64,000 nt of DNA from CAXTSE01 sp964246985 (GTDB taxonomy: Bacteria > Actinomycetota > Actinomycetes > Actinomycetales > Microbacteriaceae), in NCBI GenBank assembly GCA_964246985.1, contig CAXTSE010000001.1:259209-323208 (forward strand). The letters are read 5' to 3'. The translations under genes and the position numbers were made by a program. This document shows, piece after piece, positions 34,300-43,312 of the stretch (the first letter of the stretch is position 1; every line of letters begins with the position of its first letter). The notes under the pieces were generated by a model. The model was not told where the DNA came from, did no database searches, and saw nothing but the letters and a program-made list of their open reading frames with translations.

Positions 34300-35205
34300 C
34301 TACTGCGCCAGTGCTGCGGAGAGTCCATCGAGATTCGCCTGCATCCACTCGATATAGGTCGAGCCCGCGGGCAAGGTCTCGGTCACCGGGACCACCGGCA
34401 CGGCGTTCTCCTCAGCAGCCGACAAGACGGCCTCGGTCTGCGGCCCCACCGCCTGCTTGTTGTAGATGAGGACGTCAATCTCTCCATCGGCGAACAAGTT
34501 CAAGGTCTCCAGCAAGGCTGCCGGCGGGACATCAGTATCTTGCTCGACTGCTTCGCTGAACTCGTCTGGCGTCAGGTTGCTCAGACCTGCGGCGTCCAGC
34601 ATGTACAAAGGCACCGGCTCCGTGATGGCCACACCTGCGCCCGCGTAGGTGGCCTTGAGTTCGCCTTCTTGGCGCGTCAGATCTGCAAGCGCCGCCTTCA
34701 GCTGGTCGCCGTTCGCGGAGTAGGTGGGCGCGTTGTCGGTGTCGATCTCGGAGAGCGCATCGACGATCTCCTCCACCAAACTGCTGACTGTCGGGAAGTC
34801 GTACCAGAGATGTTCGTTGAACTCACCGTCGGCCGGCTCCTGGTCATACCCCGAGATCTGCGCGACATCGAGGACGGTGACCCCGTCATTGCCCGAAGCA
34901 CCCAACATTGTCGCGACGAAGTCGTCGTAGCCGCCTCCGTTCGCGACGACAAGATCCGCCCTCGACAGCACGAGTTGGTTTCGGGCGTTCGCCTCGTAGC
35001 CATGCGGGTCCGCACTTGGATCGTCGATGATCGACGTGACGTCGACCAGATCAGCGCCCACCGTTTGAACGATGTCGCCATACACATTCGTGGACGCCAC
35101 AACGGCAATCGCTCCGGAGCCGACCTCCGTCTCGCCGGGGTCAGCGGTGCAGCCCGTGAGGGCGCCGATCAACACCAGGCCCAGAAAGAGTTCATACGTT
35201 TTCAT
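34300..35205 (-). CDS. Zinc ABC transporter substrate-binding lipoprotein, ZnuA/AztC-like
   Basis: The 301-residue lipoprotein (signal LGLVLIGALTGCTADPG) belongs to the TroA/ZnuA superfamily: VVASTNVYGDIVQTVG, DPSADPHGYEANARNQ with the first His ligand, and GEFNEHLWYDFPTV with the second. At the position of the third ligand the sequence is LYMLDAAGLSN, without His, as in the actinobacterial AztC-like group I recall. ATG 35205 (MKTYEL) is the start. No ATPase or ZnuB permease is present in the window, so the membrane partners are encoded elsewhere or the neighbouring permease pair does the job. A Zur-like site lies 73-90 bases upstream. Confidence 0.85.
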   Translation of the reverse strand: MKTYELFLGLVLIGALTGCTADPGETEVGSGAIAVVASTNVYGDIVQTVGADLVDVTSIIDDPSADPHGYEANARNQLVLSRADLVVANGGGYDDFVATMLGASGNDGVTVLDVAQISGYDQEPADGEFNEHLWYDFPTVSSLVEEIVDALSEIDTDNAPTYSANGDQLKAALADLTRQEGELKATYAGAGVAITEPVPLYMLDAAGLSNLTPDEFSEAVEQDTDVPPAALLETLNLFADGEIDVLIYNKQAVGPQTEAVLSAAEENAVPVVPVTETLPAGSTYIEWMQANLDGLSAALAQ

Positions 35206-35746
35206 GAAGCACCAATCGTTCGATCCATCAGCGCCGGGAATCGGGCTCGAGACGATGCTAACGTTATTGATAACCCTGATCAAAACGATTCTCAATAGGA
35301 GCGGACGGTGAGGGCAGCATCGACAGTCTCGATAGGCCCGGCCCCGCTGGCGCGCCCACACTTTGCCCACAATCGGTCCGCAGCAAGCTGATCACATCGA
35401 GCCGTGACGTCTGTTTTCCGTTGAGAATGTTTGACCGCCGGTCAGTCTGTCGGCCACTAGCTGCGCAAAGCGACGGACCGACCATTGCACAATCCGCACG
35501 AGTCGTGGTAAGGAGCATCCGGTACCGCACCATCGTGCGTCGACTGGCCCCGTCGCCAGGACACGCCTCAGACCGACGCCAACACGTGTGCGTACGCCCG
35601 ACCGACAACGCGGCAGCGTGAACATCAGAGACCCCTGTGTACTAGCAGCTCCAGCGGATCGAGCAGACCCCGCGGACGCGCGCTACGGGAGGCTACGCGG
35701 CAATTCTTAAAAGAGCCGTGGCAATTCCGACAGCAAATGTTCCCAC
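35206..35746. other. Intergenic region upstream of the zinc locus
   Basis: This 540-base region contains the promoter of the zinc-binding protein gene with a Zur-like site and, further away, nothing I can assign. Short frames on both strands lack ribosome-binding sites. No transcription terminator is evident after the Rpe-like gene, whose end points into this region. Confidence 0.4.
35278..35295. promoter_or_regulatory. Zur-like operator
   Basis: TGATCAAAACGATTCTCA is close to actinobacterial Zur boxes (TGAAAATCATTTTCA-type; the reverse strand reads TGAGAATCGTTTTGATCA). A second TTATTGATAA palindrome sits just before it at 35263-35272. Location upstream of a zinc-binding protein supports repression by zinc-loaded Zur. 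This is a visual match, not a scored one. Confidence 0.6.
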
Positions 35747-36376
35747 CTACCGCCCGGTTAGCATTCTGAGCCACTCCCGCGGATCGACTGCTGCGAGTAG
35801 AGCTGTTCCGCTGACGATCCATCGCGCTCCCGCGGCGACGCACTCACGGGCGCGCTCTTGTGAGATTCCGCCATCGACACCCACCTCACGCCCGTCGACA
35901 ATGGACCGCACTCGCGCTGGGGTGTCCTCGCGGAACGGAGAGCCTCCGTGGCCGGGTTCCACAGACATTACGAGAACCGAGACGCCATCCGGCAGCGGGA
36001 GCGCGAGTGGGTCGCTGCCGGGGGACACGGCGACCGCGGCGTGAACCCCGGCTGCACGTATTCGCTCGATCGCCTCAAGCCAGTCCTCGGCTTCCGAATG
36101 GACCACGACACGCTCACAAAAGACGAGCCATTTGTGGAGTTCAGCAAGTGGTCGTCGCACCATCAGGTGCGCCTCCGAAGGGACGCCAGTCGCCTCCGCC
36201 AATCTCCTCGCCGTCTCGGCATCGAAGCCGCCGGCCGCAGCCATCGACCCGTCGGATCTATCCCAGTGCCAGACGCCAAGACCGGCAGCCGCAAGCCTTC
36301 GCGCTTCGCCTTCGAGCCGAGCGGGGGCCACCGACCACAACGACGCGGCGACCCGGACGCTGTCCGACTCTGTCAC
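35747..36376 (-). CDS. Ribulose-phosphate 3-epimerase-like protein
   Basis: The 209-residue TIM-barrel protein follows the Rpe pattern with variations: VWHWDRSDGSM in place of HVDVMDGHF, EAHLMVRRPL, VMSVEPGHGG, and VDGGI with the catalytic-type Asp. The usual His and Asp metal ligands are mostly present, so it is likely an epimerase on a ketose phosphate other than ribulose 5-phosphate. It overlaps the SorC gene by 4 nt and forms a two-gene unit with it, divergent from the sugar ABC transporter. Confidence 0.82.
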   Translation of the reverse strand: MTESDSVRVAASLWSVAPARLEGEARRLAAAGLGVWHWDRSDGSMAAAGGFDAETARRLAEATGVPSEAHLMVRRPLAELHKWLVFCERVVVHSEAEDWLEAIERIRAAGVHAAVAVSPGSDPLALPLPDGVSVLVMSVEPGHGGSPFREDTPARVRSIVDGREVGVDGGISQERARECVAAGARWIVSGTALLAAVDPREWLRMLTGR

Positions 36377-37344
36377 CCGACAGCCGAACGAGCGACGAGT
36401 TCGGAGTCGGCCAGGAGCGCCTCCGCGATTCCGCGGTCCGTCACGATCCCGGTGAGCAGTCCCGAGCGCAAGACCGCCCGCGCAGCCTCCACCTTGCGCG
36501 GGCCGGCGGAGACGAGCAGTACACGAGGGATGCGACGCAGTTCTGGAGCAGCGATCGAGATGCAGCGATCCGAGAAGTCCGGAGCAACGAGCTCTCCATC
36601 GCGGTCGATGAGGATGGCAGCTATCTCCGCGACCACCCCGCGGCCGACGAGCTCATCGCGCTCAGCCTCAGGGATCACCGAGGCGAGTTGTGAGTCCAGA
36701 GGACTCCACGATCCGAGCGCGAGCACCGCTGTCGTGACATCACCGAACATGCGGATCGCCTGCGCAACGTCGGGCTGAGTGCGCAGTGCCGATGCCGTCG
36801 CCGCGTTGTCGACGACCATGGGCGCGAAGATGGGGTGAGCCGATCCACCCGAACTGAGCGCGACCCGCCGCACAATCTCGACGGGCGACTGGTCGAGGTT
36901 CGACCCGACCGTGCCGGTGAGCTGCACGACGGACACGCCCGGCAGCGAGGGAAGCGTCTCGGTCATCGAGCTCAGAGTGCGACCCCAGCTCATCCCAAGG
37001 ACTTCGCCGTCGTTCAGGGTCCGACTGAGGAGATCTGCTGCCGCCGTCGCGACGTGCTGTCGGCGTATTGCGTCGCTTCCTCCGCTCTCGACGACTACCG
37101 CCTCCTGCAACCCCAGCGTGTCGACGAGCCTCGCCGCGAGGTCGGGAAGGAGGGTGCCCTGATCATGCAGCGTGATCGTGACGATCCCGAGCTCGCGCGC
37201 CTGCTCGAGCATCCGCGCCACCTTGAATCGCGAGACCCCGTATTCGTCGGCGATCTCCATCTTGCTGCGGTCTTCGAGGTAGAAGCGCCGGGCTACGCCG
37301 ACGAGCTGACTTCTCTCGCTCATGGGCAGTTCTGACTGAGCCAC
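36373..37344 (-). CDS. SorC/DeoR-type sugar-binding transcriptional regulator
   Basis: The 323-residue regulator has an N-terminal helix-turn-helix (FYLEDRSKMEIADEYGVSRF, about residues 21-40) and a SorC sugar-phosphate-binding domain (GEVLGMSWGRTLSSM, VVQLTGTVGSN). I choose GTG 37344 because AGGAGG is adjacent (3-base spacing, rather short); the in-frame ATG 24 bases later is the alternative. It likely binds the palindromes at 37441-37468 and senses a phosphorylated sugar made by the FGGY kinase. A paralogous regulator lies at 43309-44259. Confidence 0.9.
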   Translation of the reverse strand: MAQSELPMSERSQLVGVARRFYLEDRSKMEIADEYGVSRFKVARMLEQARELGIVTITLHDQGTLLPDLAARLVDTLGLQEAVVVESGGSDAIRRQHVATAAADLLSRTLNDGEVLGMSWGRTLSSMTETLPSLPGVSVVQLTGTVGSNLDQSPVEIVRRVALSSGGSAHPIFAPMVVDNAATASALRTQPDVAQAIRMFGDVTTAVLALGSWSPLDSQLASVIPEAERDELVGRGVVAEIAAILIDRDGELVAPDFSDRCISIAAPELRRIPRVLLVSAGPRKVEAARAVLRSGLLTGIVTDRGIAEALLADSELVARSAVG

Positions 37345-37440
37345 GTGCCTCCTCAGGCTGCATCGATGCGTTGCGCCGATCGTATCGATCTGGATACGCA
37401 CTTGCGCCAAAGCGAATCGACTGCCTATCATCGTGATCGT

Positions 37441-37468
37441 ATGAGCATCATATGCGCTCATATGAGCA
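37441..37468. promoter_or_regulatory. SorC operator candidate, site 1
   Basis: ATGAGCA occurs at 37441-37447 and again at 37462-37468, exactly 21 bases apart (two helical turns), and the second copy is part of the perfect palindrome GCTCATATGAGC (37456-37467). The site lies between the first SorC gene and the permease gene. A related cluster lies upstream of the E2 gene. Confidence 0.7.
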
Positions 37469-37529
37469 CCGCGCAACAGCAAGTTCAGATCCCCGACCTT
37501 CGGGAATCCCTGCAAGGAGGCAGCCGATC

Positions 37530-38603
37530 ATGCGACGACGCATCCCGGAAGAAGTCGGCATCGCCGCGGTCGTCGTGCTCGTCGTGATCGTGCTGAGCAT
37601 CGTCTCTCCGACCTTTCGGACCGTCGAGAACGCTCAGATCCTGCTGCTCAACGGGGCCGTGATCGCGTTCCTCGCGCTTGGCCAGACCTTCGTCTTGCTG
37701 ACCGGTGGCATCGACCTGTCGACGGGCTCGAACGTGGCCCTCACAGGAATGGTGGCCGCCCTCACGATGAGCATCGGCCTGCCGTGGTGGCTTGCCGCAC
37801 TGGCAGCGATCGCCATCGGCGTCCTCGTCGGCACCATCAACGGCGCTCTCGTGCACTACCTCAAGCTCCCGCCCTTCATCGTCACATTCGCCGCGTTCGG
37901 TGTCGCCGCATCGATCCCCCTGATCCTGACTGGCGCCAGCTCGGTGAACGTCAAGGACCCGCTGTTCGCGATCATCGGACGCGGCAGCCTCTTCGGCATC
38001 CCGATGCCGGTCGTCCTGGTTGCGATCGCCGCCATCGCGTTCACTGTGCTTCTGCGCCTGACCTCCACCGGCGTCCACATCTACGCCGTCGGCGGCAACG
38101 CGGAGACCAGTCGGCTGGCGGGAATCCGCATCGGGCGCACCACGATGCTCGTCTATGCGATCAGCGGACTGTGCGCGGCGATGGGCGGCATCATCGTCAC
38201 CAGCCGTCTGATGGTCGGCTACCCCAGCGCGGGATCGGGAAACGAACTGTTCTACTCGATCGCTGCCGCCGTCGTCGGAGGGGTGAGCCTCTTCGGTGGC
38301 ATAGGCAGCATCCCCGGCGCCCTGCTCGGCGCCGTCCTGATCGCCACGGTGTCGAACGGCATGAACGTCGTCGGGGTGCAGAGCTACTGGCAGCCCCTCG
38401 TCATCGGCGTGATCATCCTCGCCGGTGTCGTCATCGATACCTACCGGCGACGCCTGTCGTTCGCCGACATGATCCGGCGGGTCCGAGGACTCCGCCCGGA
38501 GCCGGTCACCGCGACGGGCGCAATCGCTGCGTCCAGCGCGGAGACCGACATCCTGAATGCGACTTCCGGTCGCGACAGCACCACCCCACCCTCGAAGAAC
38601 TGA
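37530..38603 (+). CDS. Sugar ABC transporter permease
   Basis: The 357-residue inner-membrane protein is an RbsC-like permease (BPD_transp_2) with the motif LLTGGIDLSTGSNVALTG, a YAVGGNAETSRLAGI loop and about nine hydrophobic segments. AAGGAGG precedes ATG 37530 by 8 bases. It is the first gene of the plus-strand transporter operon. The C-terminal 45 residues are hydrophilic and Thr/Ser-rich. Confidence 0.94.
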   Translation: MRRRIPEEVGIAAVVVLVVIVLSIVSPTFRTVENAQILLLNGAVIAFLALGQTFVLLTGGIDLSTGSNVALTGMVAALTMSIGLPWWLAALAAIAIGVLVGTINGALVHYLKLPPFIVTFAAFGVAASIPLILTGASSVNVKDPLFAIIGRGSLFGIPMPVVLVAIAAIAFTVLLRLTSTGVHIYAVGGNAETSRLAGIRIGRTTMLVYAISGLCAAMGGIIVTSRLMVGYPSAGSGNELFYSIAAAVVGGVSLFGGIGSIPGALLGAVLIATVSNGMNVVGVQSYWQPLVIGVIILAGVVIDTYRRRLSFADMIRRVRGLRPEPVTATGAIAASSAETDILNATSGRDSTTPPSKN

Positions 38604-38622
38604 CATCACAGGAGGAATCATC

Positions 38623-39624
38623 ATGCGAAGAGGCATGCTCATCACCACGGCGGTGACCGCGGCCGCATTGGTCGCCGCCCTGACCGGATGCGGCGCGATC
38701 GACACCGGCACCGACACCGACACCGGAAGCTCGGACGGCAGCATCGCCCGCCCCGAGGCGTGCGACGCCGAGACTCCGTACATCGCGGTCGCGCTCCCGA
38801 ACCTCACCAACCCGTACTACGTCGCCATGCAGGAGGGCTTCGAGACCGCAGGCGAGGACGCCGGATTCGACGTCGAGGTACAGATCGCGAACGACGATGA
38901 CGCCGTGCAGCTGTCGCAGGTTCAGGCGATGCTGCAGAAAAAGCCCTGCGCATTGGCACTCAACGGAGTCAAGTCGGAGCCCGCGGCCGCGATCGTGAAG
39001 GCGGCGAACGACGCCGGGGTGCCGGTCTTCACCGTGAACGTGACGGTCGACCCCGACTCGCTCGAGGCGCAGGGTGCGACTGTCGTCCAGTACCTCGGGG
39101 CGGACAACTACGCCGGCGGTGCTCAGATGGCCGACCAGGTGCTGGCCGACTTCGGCGCAGACGCCGAACTCAACATCGGGTTCGTGACCGAACCCGACGA
39201 GGTCCCGACTCGCGTACGCGATCAAGGCTTCGAAGAGACCATCGCCTCCAACGCGAATGCGACGGTCGTGGCCAAGGTCGACGGTAACGTCAAGCCTGAC
39301 GACAGCCTCGCAGCGACGACCGAACTGCTCTCCGGCAACCCCGAGATCAATGTGATCTTCGCCAACACCGGTCCGGCAGCCTATGGCGCGCTCCAGGCGC
39401 TCGCCGGCAAGTCGGGCGTAGCGCTCTACGGCTTCTGCGCATCCGAGGAGCCGCTGACGGACGTCTACAAGGGCTGCGCCGCTCAGGAGCCCGGCCGCTA
39501 CGGCCAGCTCGTGATCGAGCAGATCGCCGACTTCATCGGAGGTGCGACGCCGGAAGAAGAGATCCTGCTGCCGCTCAAGACCTTCGTGACCGGCGACACC
39601 CCCGCACCCGGCGAGGTCGGCTAG
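38623..39624 (+). CDS. Sugar ABC transporter substrate-binding lipoprotein
   Basis: The 333-residue protein has a lipobox (ALVAALTGCGAID), an Asp/Thr-rich linker, and a Peripla_BP_4 fold (YIAVALPNLTNPYYVAMQEG, QLSQVQAMLQKKPCALALNG, EINVIFANTGPAAYGAL). CAGGAGG precedes ATG 38623. It captures the sugar imported by the neighbouring permease and ATPase. Ligand unknown; three Cys in the mature part are notable. Confidence 0.93.
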   Translation: MRRGMLITTAVTAAALVAALTGCGAIDTGTDTDTGSSDGSIARPEACDAETPYIAVALPNLTNPYYVAMQEGFETAGEDAGFDVEVQIANDDDAVQLSQVQAMLQKKPCALALNGVKSEPAAAIVKAANDAGVPVFTVNVTVDPDSLEAQGATVVQYLGADNYAGGAQMADQVLADFGADAELNIGFVTEPDEVPTRVRDQGFEETIASNANATVVAKVDGNVKPDDSLAATTELLSGNPEINVIFANTGPAAYGALQALAGKSGVALYGFCASEEPLTDVYKGCAAQEPGRYGQLVIEQIADFIGGATPEEEILLPLKTFVTGDTPAPGEVG

Positions 39625-39626
39625 CC

Positions 39627-41156
39627 ATGGTCGGGACGACGACGGTGGACTCCGGCAGCGCCGCGCTGGAGGTGCGTTCCATCGAGAAGCGCTACTCCGG
39701 TGTCGCGGTGCTGCGAGGAGTCTCCGTCGTCGTCCACCCCGGCGAGATCGTCGGTCTCGTCGGCCACAACGGCGCGGGCAAGTCGACGCTGCTCCGCACC
39801 ATCTCGGGCGCCATCCGACCCGATGGCGGCTCGATCCTCATCGACGGCGTCGAACGCTCGTTCGCGTCGCCCGCCGACGCGCACACAGCGGGTATCGCGA
39901 CCGTCTATCAGGAGCTGTCACTGCTCCCCAACCTGACCGTGACCCAGAACGTCTTCCTCGGATCGGAGCTCCGCAGCGGCGGAGTCCTGCGCCAGTCGGC
40001 GATGCGCTCGGCAACACGCAAGCTCACCGAGCGTTTCGGCCTCGACATCGACCCCGACCGCAAGGTCCGCCACTACCCGGTCGCCATCCGCCAACTCCTC
40101 GAGGTCGCCATCGCGACCAGCCGCAATGCCAGGTACCTGCTGCTCGACGAACCGACGACCAGTCTCGAGGGCCAGCAGGTCGACCGGTTCCTCGAGACGA
40201 TTCGGGGCTTGGCTGCCGACGGTCTCGGAATTGTGCTCGTCGACCACAAGCTCGAGGAGCTGTACGCTGTGGCCGACCGGATCGTCGCCCTCGTCGACGG
40301 TCAGCTCCGTATCGATGCTGACGTGACGAAGGTGCCCCGCGACGAGGTGGTGAAAGCCATTGCCGGACACGCGATGGAGCACAAGCCCGCACGCGAGCGG
40401 GGCGCAGCCCGCATAGGCGACCCGACTGCCGAGCCCACGGTCAAGGTCATCGCTCTGCGGACACCCAAGCTCGCATCCGTGTCCCTCGAAGCCCGTGCAG
40501 GTCGCGTGCTGGGGCTCTATGGCCTGGTCGGTTCGGGGCGTACCGAATTCCTCCGCACCCTGCTCGGGCTGGACCCGGTGCTCAGCGGATATATTGCGAT
40601 AGACGGCGCCCCATTCCGCCCTCGGGATCCCGCCAAAGCCCGTCGCGCCGGGATCGTCTACCTCACTGAAGAACGCAAGATCGACGGCATCGTGCCCGAA
40701 CTCGACTCGGGGACCAACGTGATGTTGCCGGTGTTGCGGCAGTTTCGGCGGTTCGGATTCCTCAACAAGCGTCGCATCCATGCGACCGCGCACGAGTTGA
40801 TGGAATCACTGTCGGTGCGCGGCGATCGCCACGGACCCATCGTTCGCCTCTCGGGCGGCAATCAGCAGAAGATCCTGTTGGCCCGAGCGCTCGCCCAGAA
40901 GCCGCAGATCCTGCTGCTCGACGAACCCACGAAGGGCGTCGACCTCGGCGTCAAGGCCGAGATCCACCGGATCATCACACGCCTGGCACACTACGACGGA
41001 CTCACGGTCATCGTGGTGTCGAGCGAGGAGGACGAGATCTGCGAGGTTGCCGACGACGTCGTCGTATTCAGCAGTGGGAGCGCCACCGGTCAGTTGCTCG
41101 CTGCCGAGAATCTCACCCCAGCCGATCTCCGCGCAGCTGCGTGGGACGCGGCCTGA
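39627..41156 (+). CDS. Sugar ABC transporter double ATPase
   Basis: The 509-residue RbsA-like protein has two nucleotide-binding domains. The first has GHNGAGKST and YLLLDEPTTSL, but its signature is the altered YPVAIRQ. The second has the degenerate Walker A GLVGSGRTE, with intact LSGGNQQK and ILLLDEPTKGVD. Such asymmetry is normal in this family. The start lies 3 bases after the binding-protein stop, so translation is coupled. Confidence 0.94.
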   Translation: MVGTTTVDSGSAALEVRSIEKRYSGVAVLRGVSVVVHPGEIVGLVGHNGAGKSTLLRTISGAIRPDGGSILIDGVERSFASPADAHTAGIATVYQELSLLPNLTVTQNVFLGSELRSGGVLRQSAMRSATRKLTERFGLDIDPDRKVRHYPVAIRQLLEVAIATSRNARYLLLDEPTTSLEGQQVDRFLETIRGLAADGLGIVLVDHKLEELYAVADRIVALVDGQLRIDADVTKVPRDEVVKAIAGHAMEHKPARERGAARIGDPTAEPTVKVIALRTPKLASVSLEARAGRVLGLYGLVGSGRTEFLRTLLGLDPVLSGYIAIDGAPFRPRDPAKARRAGIVYLTEERKIDGIVPELDSGTNVMLPVLRQFRRFGFLNKRRIHATAHELMESLSVRGDRHGPIVRLSGGNQQKILLARALAQKPQILLLDEPTKGVDLGVKAEIHRIITRLAHYDGLTVIVVSSEEDEICEVADDVVVFSSGSATGQLLAAENLTPADLRAAAWDAA

Positions 41157-41186
41157 CTACCCCTACCGCCCGAAGAAAGAGACACC

Positions 41187-41825
41187 ATGGCAACCACTGA
41201 AGCAGCGGCGATGCTCGAGGCCGCGCGCGCGGCCGTGCGCCTCGAAGCCGCTGGCGTACTCTCCGTCGCCGACCAGATCGACGACACCTTCACCGAGGTG
41301 GCAGACCTGCTCACCGCCACCACGGGGAAGGTCTTCGTCGTGGGTTCAGGAACGTCGGGCGCCATCGCGCGCAGGATGGCCCACCTGCTCGCGGTCAGCG
41401 GCACTCCCTCGGTCTTCGTACACCCGATGGATGCTCTGCACGGCACGATGGGCGCATTCGCGGCCAATGACGTCCTGATCGGCATCTCCCGCGGAGGTGA
41501 GACCGCCGAGATCAACAGCCTCATGGTGCTGGCACAGAAGCGCGGGCTGCCTGTGGTCGCCCTGACGGCCGAGCCGACCTCGACCCTCGGTCGGGGAGCC
41601 GACATCACCGTCGTGCTGACGACCAACGAGGGTGGCGATCCGGGGGGCGTGATCGCCATGGGGAGCACACTCGTCACGGCGGTCTGGGGTGACGCGCTCG
41701 CCTATGTCCTCATGCGCCGCAAGGGTTACGGTTGGGATCAGGTGCTCGAGACCCATCCTGCTGGCGCGGTGGGGAAGATCACCGAACTGCCGGACTCCCT
41801 TGATTCGTTCGGCGCCGACGCCTAG
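41187..41825 (+). CDS. SIS-domain sugar isomerase, HxlB-like
   Basis: The 212-residue protein is a single SIS domain: VFVVGSGTSGAIARRMAHLL, VLIGISRGGETAEINSLMV and VALTAEPTSTLGRGAD. It resembles 6-phospho-3-hexuloisomerase and related isomerases that act on phosphorylated ketoses. In this operon it would convert the kinase product. It is 30 bases after the ATPase gene, with AAAGAGA as ribosome-binding site. Confidence 0.88.
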   Translation: MATTEAAAMLEAARAAVRLEAAGVLSVADQIDDTFTEVADLLTATTGKVFVVGSGTSGAIARRMAHLLAVSGTPSVFVHPMDALHGTMGAFAANDVLIGISRGGETAEINSLMVLAQKRGLPVVALTAEPTSTLGRGADITVVLTTNEGGDPGGVIAMGSTLVTAVWGDALAYVLMRRKGYGWDQVLETHPAGAVGKITELPDSLDSFGADA

Positions 41826-41845
41826 GCGTTGGTGAAAGGAGGAAC

Positions 41846-43312
41846 ATGCCTGTCGTCGCGGGCGTGGACAGCTCAACGCAGTCCTGCACCATCGAACTCC
41901 GAGACGCTGACACCGGGACCCTGCTCAGCAGCGGCCGCGCGCCGCACCCCCGGACCAGTCCTCCGCGCAGCGAGCAGTCGGCCGACGCATGGTGGGACGC
42001 ACTGCGGATAGCGCTGAGCGTCGCCGTCGACGGTGCAGGGATCGCCGCTGCCGAAATCCGCGCGATCAGCGTGGCAGCGCAGTGCCACGGACTGGTGATG
42101 ACGGACGCTGCCGGCCGACCGCTTCGTGACGTGAAGCTGTGGAACGACACCACCTCTGCGCCGCAATCCGCCAGCATGATCGCCGACTTCGGGCTTGAGA
42201 ACTGGGTGCGTGCCGTCGGATCCTCTCCGTTGCCCGCCTTCACCATCACGAAGCTCGCGTGGATCGCCGAACACGAGCCCGCGTTGCTCGGCGGCCTCGC
42301 CGGTGTGATGGTGCCCCACGACTACCTCACTTTCCGACTGACCGGTCGTCGGGTGACCGACAGGTCCGATGCGTCGGGAACCGGCTTCTATGCGAGCCAT
42401 GAGGGTCGCTGGCGCATCGACCTGCTCGAGAAGTATGTCTCCTGGGAGGTCGACTGGGACGCCGTTCTTCCCGTCGTCCTCGGCCCCGAGGAGACAGCGG
42501 GTACGATTCGCTCCGAGGTCGCGGCGGATCTCGGGCTCTCGACCGCAGTCGTCGTCGGCCCCGGCGCAGGCGACCAGCACGCGGGTGCGGCTGGGTTGGG
42601 CATGCGAGACGGCGAAGTCGCCTACAGCCTCGGGACATCGGGAGTGGTGCTGGCGACCACCCGTGGCCCCGTCTTCGACTCTCTCGGCGACGTCAACGGG
42701 GTGTCCAGCATCACCGGCGGGTACCTCCCATTAGTCTGCACCCTGAACTCCACGAAGGTCACCGACACAATGTCGAGATGGCTAGGCGTCTCGCTCGACG
42801 AGTTGTCGACTCTCGCTCTCGCGGCTCCCGACACTGCAGATCGACCCGTGTTCGCGGCCTACCTCGACGGTGAGCGATCCCCCAACCGGCCCGGCGCGAC
42901 CGGGGTGCTCGGCGGCCTCACCAACAACACCACGCGAGAAGATCTGGCGCGCTCCGCATTCGAGGGAGTGCTGTTCGGTCTGGTCCGAGGTCACGATCGC
43001 ATCCGTGCGACAGGAGCGATGGCAGACGGGACAGTGCTCGCCATGGGTGGCGGAGCGCGATCCCCGGCCTACAGGCAACTCCTCGCCGACATCCTGCAAC
43101 GCGAGGTCGTGGTGAGGGACGCGCTGGAGGCGACCGCTCGCGGCGCCGCGATCCAGGCCGCGGCAGTCTTAGGTGGCGGCACCGTGGAGCAGGTGCGCGA
43201 CGCCTGGACCCCCGCAGTGGTGAGCCGCGCCGCGCCGCGTCCCTCCGTGTCAGCGGTGCGCGAGCGCTACAGCGAACTGGCAGCTTGGTCGCAGCTCGAT
43301 CGCCCCGACTAG
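41846..43312 (+). CDS. FGGY-family carbohydrate kinase, xylulokinase-like
   Basis: The 488-residue kinase has the FGGY layout: VAGVDSSTQSCTIEL (phosphate loop), QCHGLVMTD, DASGTGFYAS, GAGDQHAGAAGLG with the catalytic Asp, SLGTSGVVL, and AMGGGARSPAYRQLLAD. It is closest in pattern to XylB. It would phosphorylate a ketose such as xylulose or a related sugar; the SIS isomerase next to it argues for a hexulose or unusual ketose, so I give no symbol. AAAGGAGG precedes the ATG. It converges with, and overlaps by 4 nt, the second SorC gene. Confidence 0.92.
   Translation: MPVVAGVDSSTQSCTIELRDADTGTLLSSGRAPHPRTSPPRSEQSADAWWDALRIALSVAVDGAGIAAAEIRAISVAAQCHGLVMTDAAGRPLRDVKLWNDTTSAPQSASMIADFGLENWVRAVGSSPLPAFTITKLAWIAEHEPALLGGLAGVMVPHDYLTFRLTGRRVTDRSDASGTGFYASHEGRWRIDLLEKYVSWEVDWDAVLPVVLGPEETAGTIRSEVAADLGLSTAVVVGPGAGDQHAGAAGLGMRDGEVAYSLGTSGVVLATTRGPVFDSLGDVNGVSSITGGYLPLVCTLNSTKVTDTMSRWLGVSLDELSTLALAAPDTADRPVFAAYLDGERSPNRPGATGVLGGLTNNTTREDLARSAFEGVLFGLVRGHDRIRATGAMADGTVLAMGGGARSPAYRQLLADILQREVVVRDALEATARGAAIQAAAVLGGGTVEQVRDAWTPAVVSRAAPRPSVSAVRERYSELAAWSQLDRPD

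Noticed and set aside
37485..38810. Long minus-strand open frame opposite the sugar permease and binding-protein genes
   Set aside because: It encodes a His/Asp/Arg-rich sequence without domains, has no ribosome-binding site and lies fully opposite clear membrane-protein and lipoprotein genes. It is a product of high GC content.
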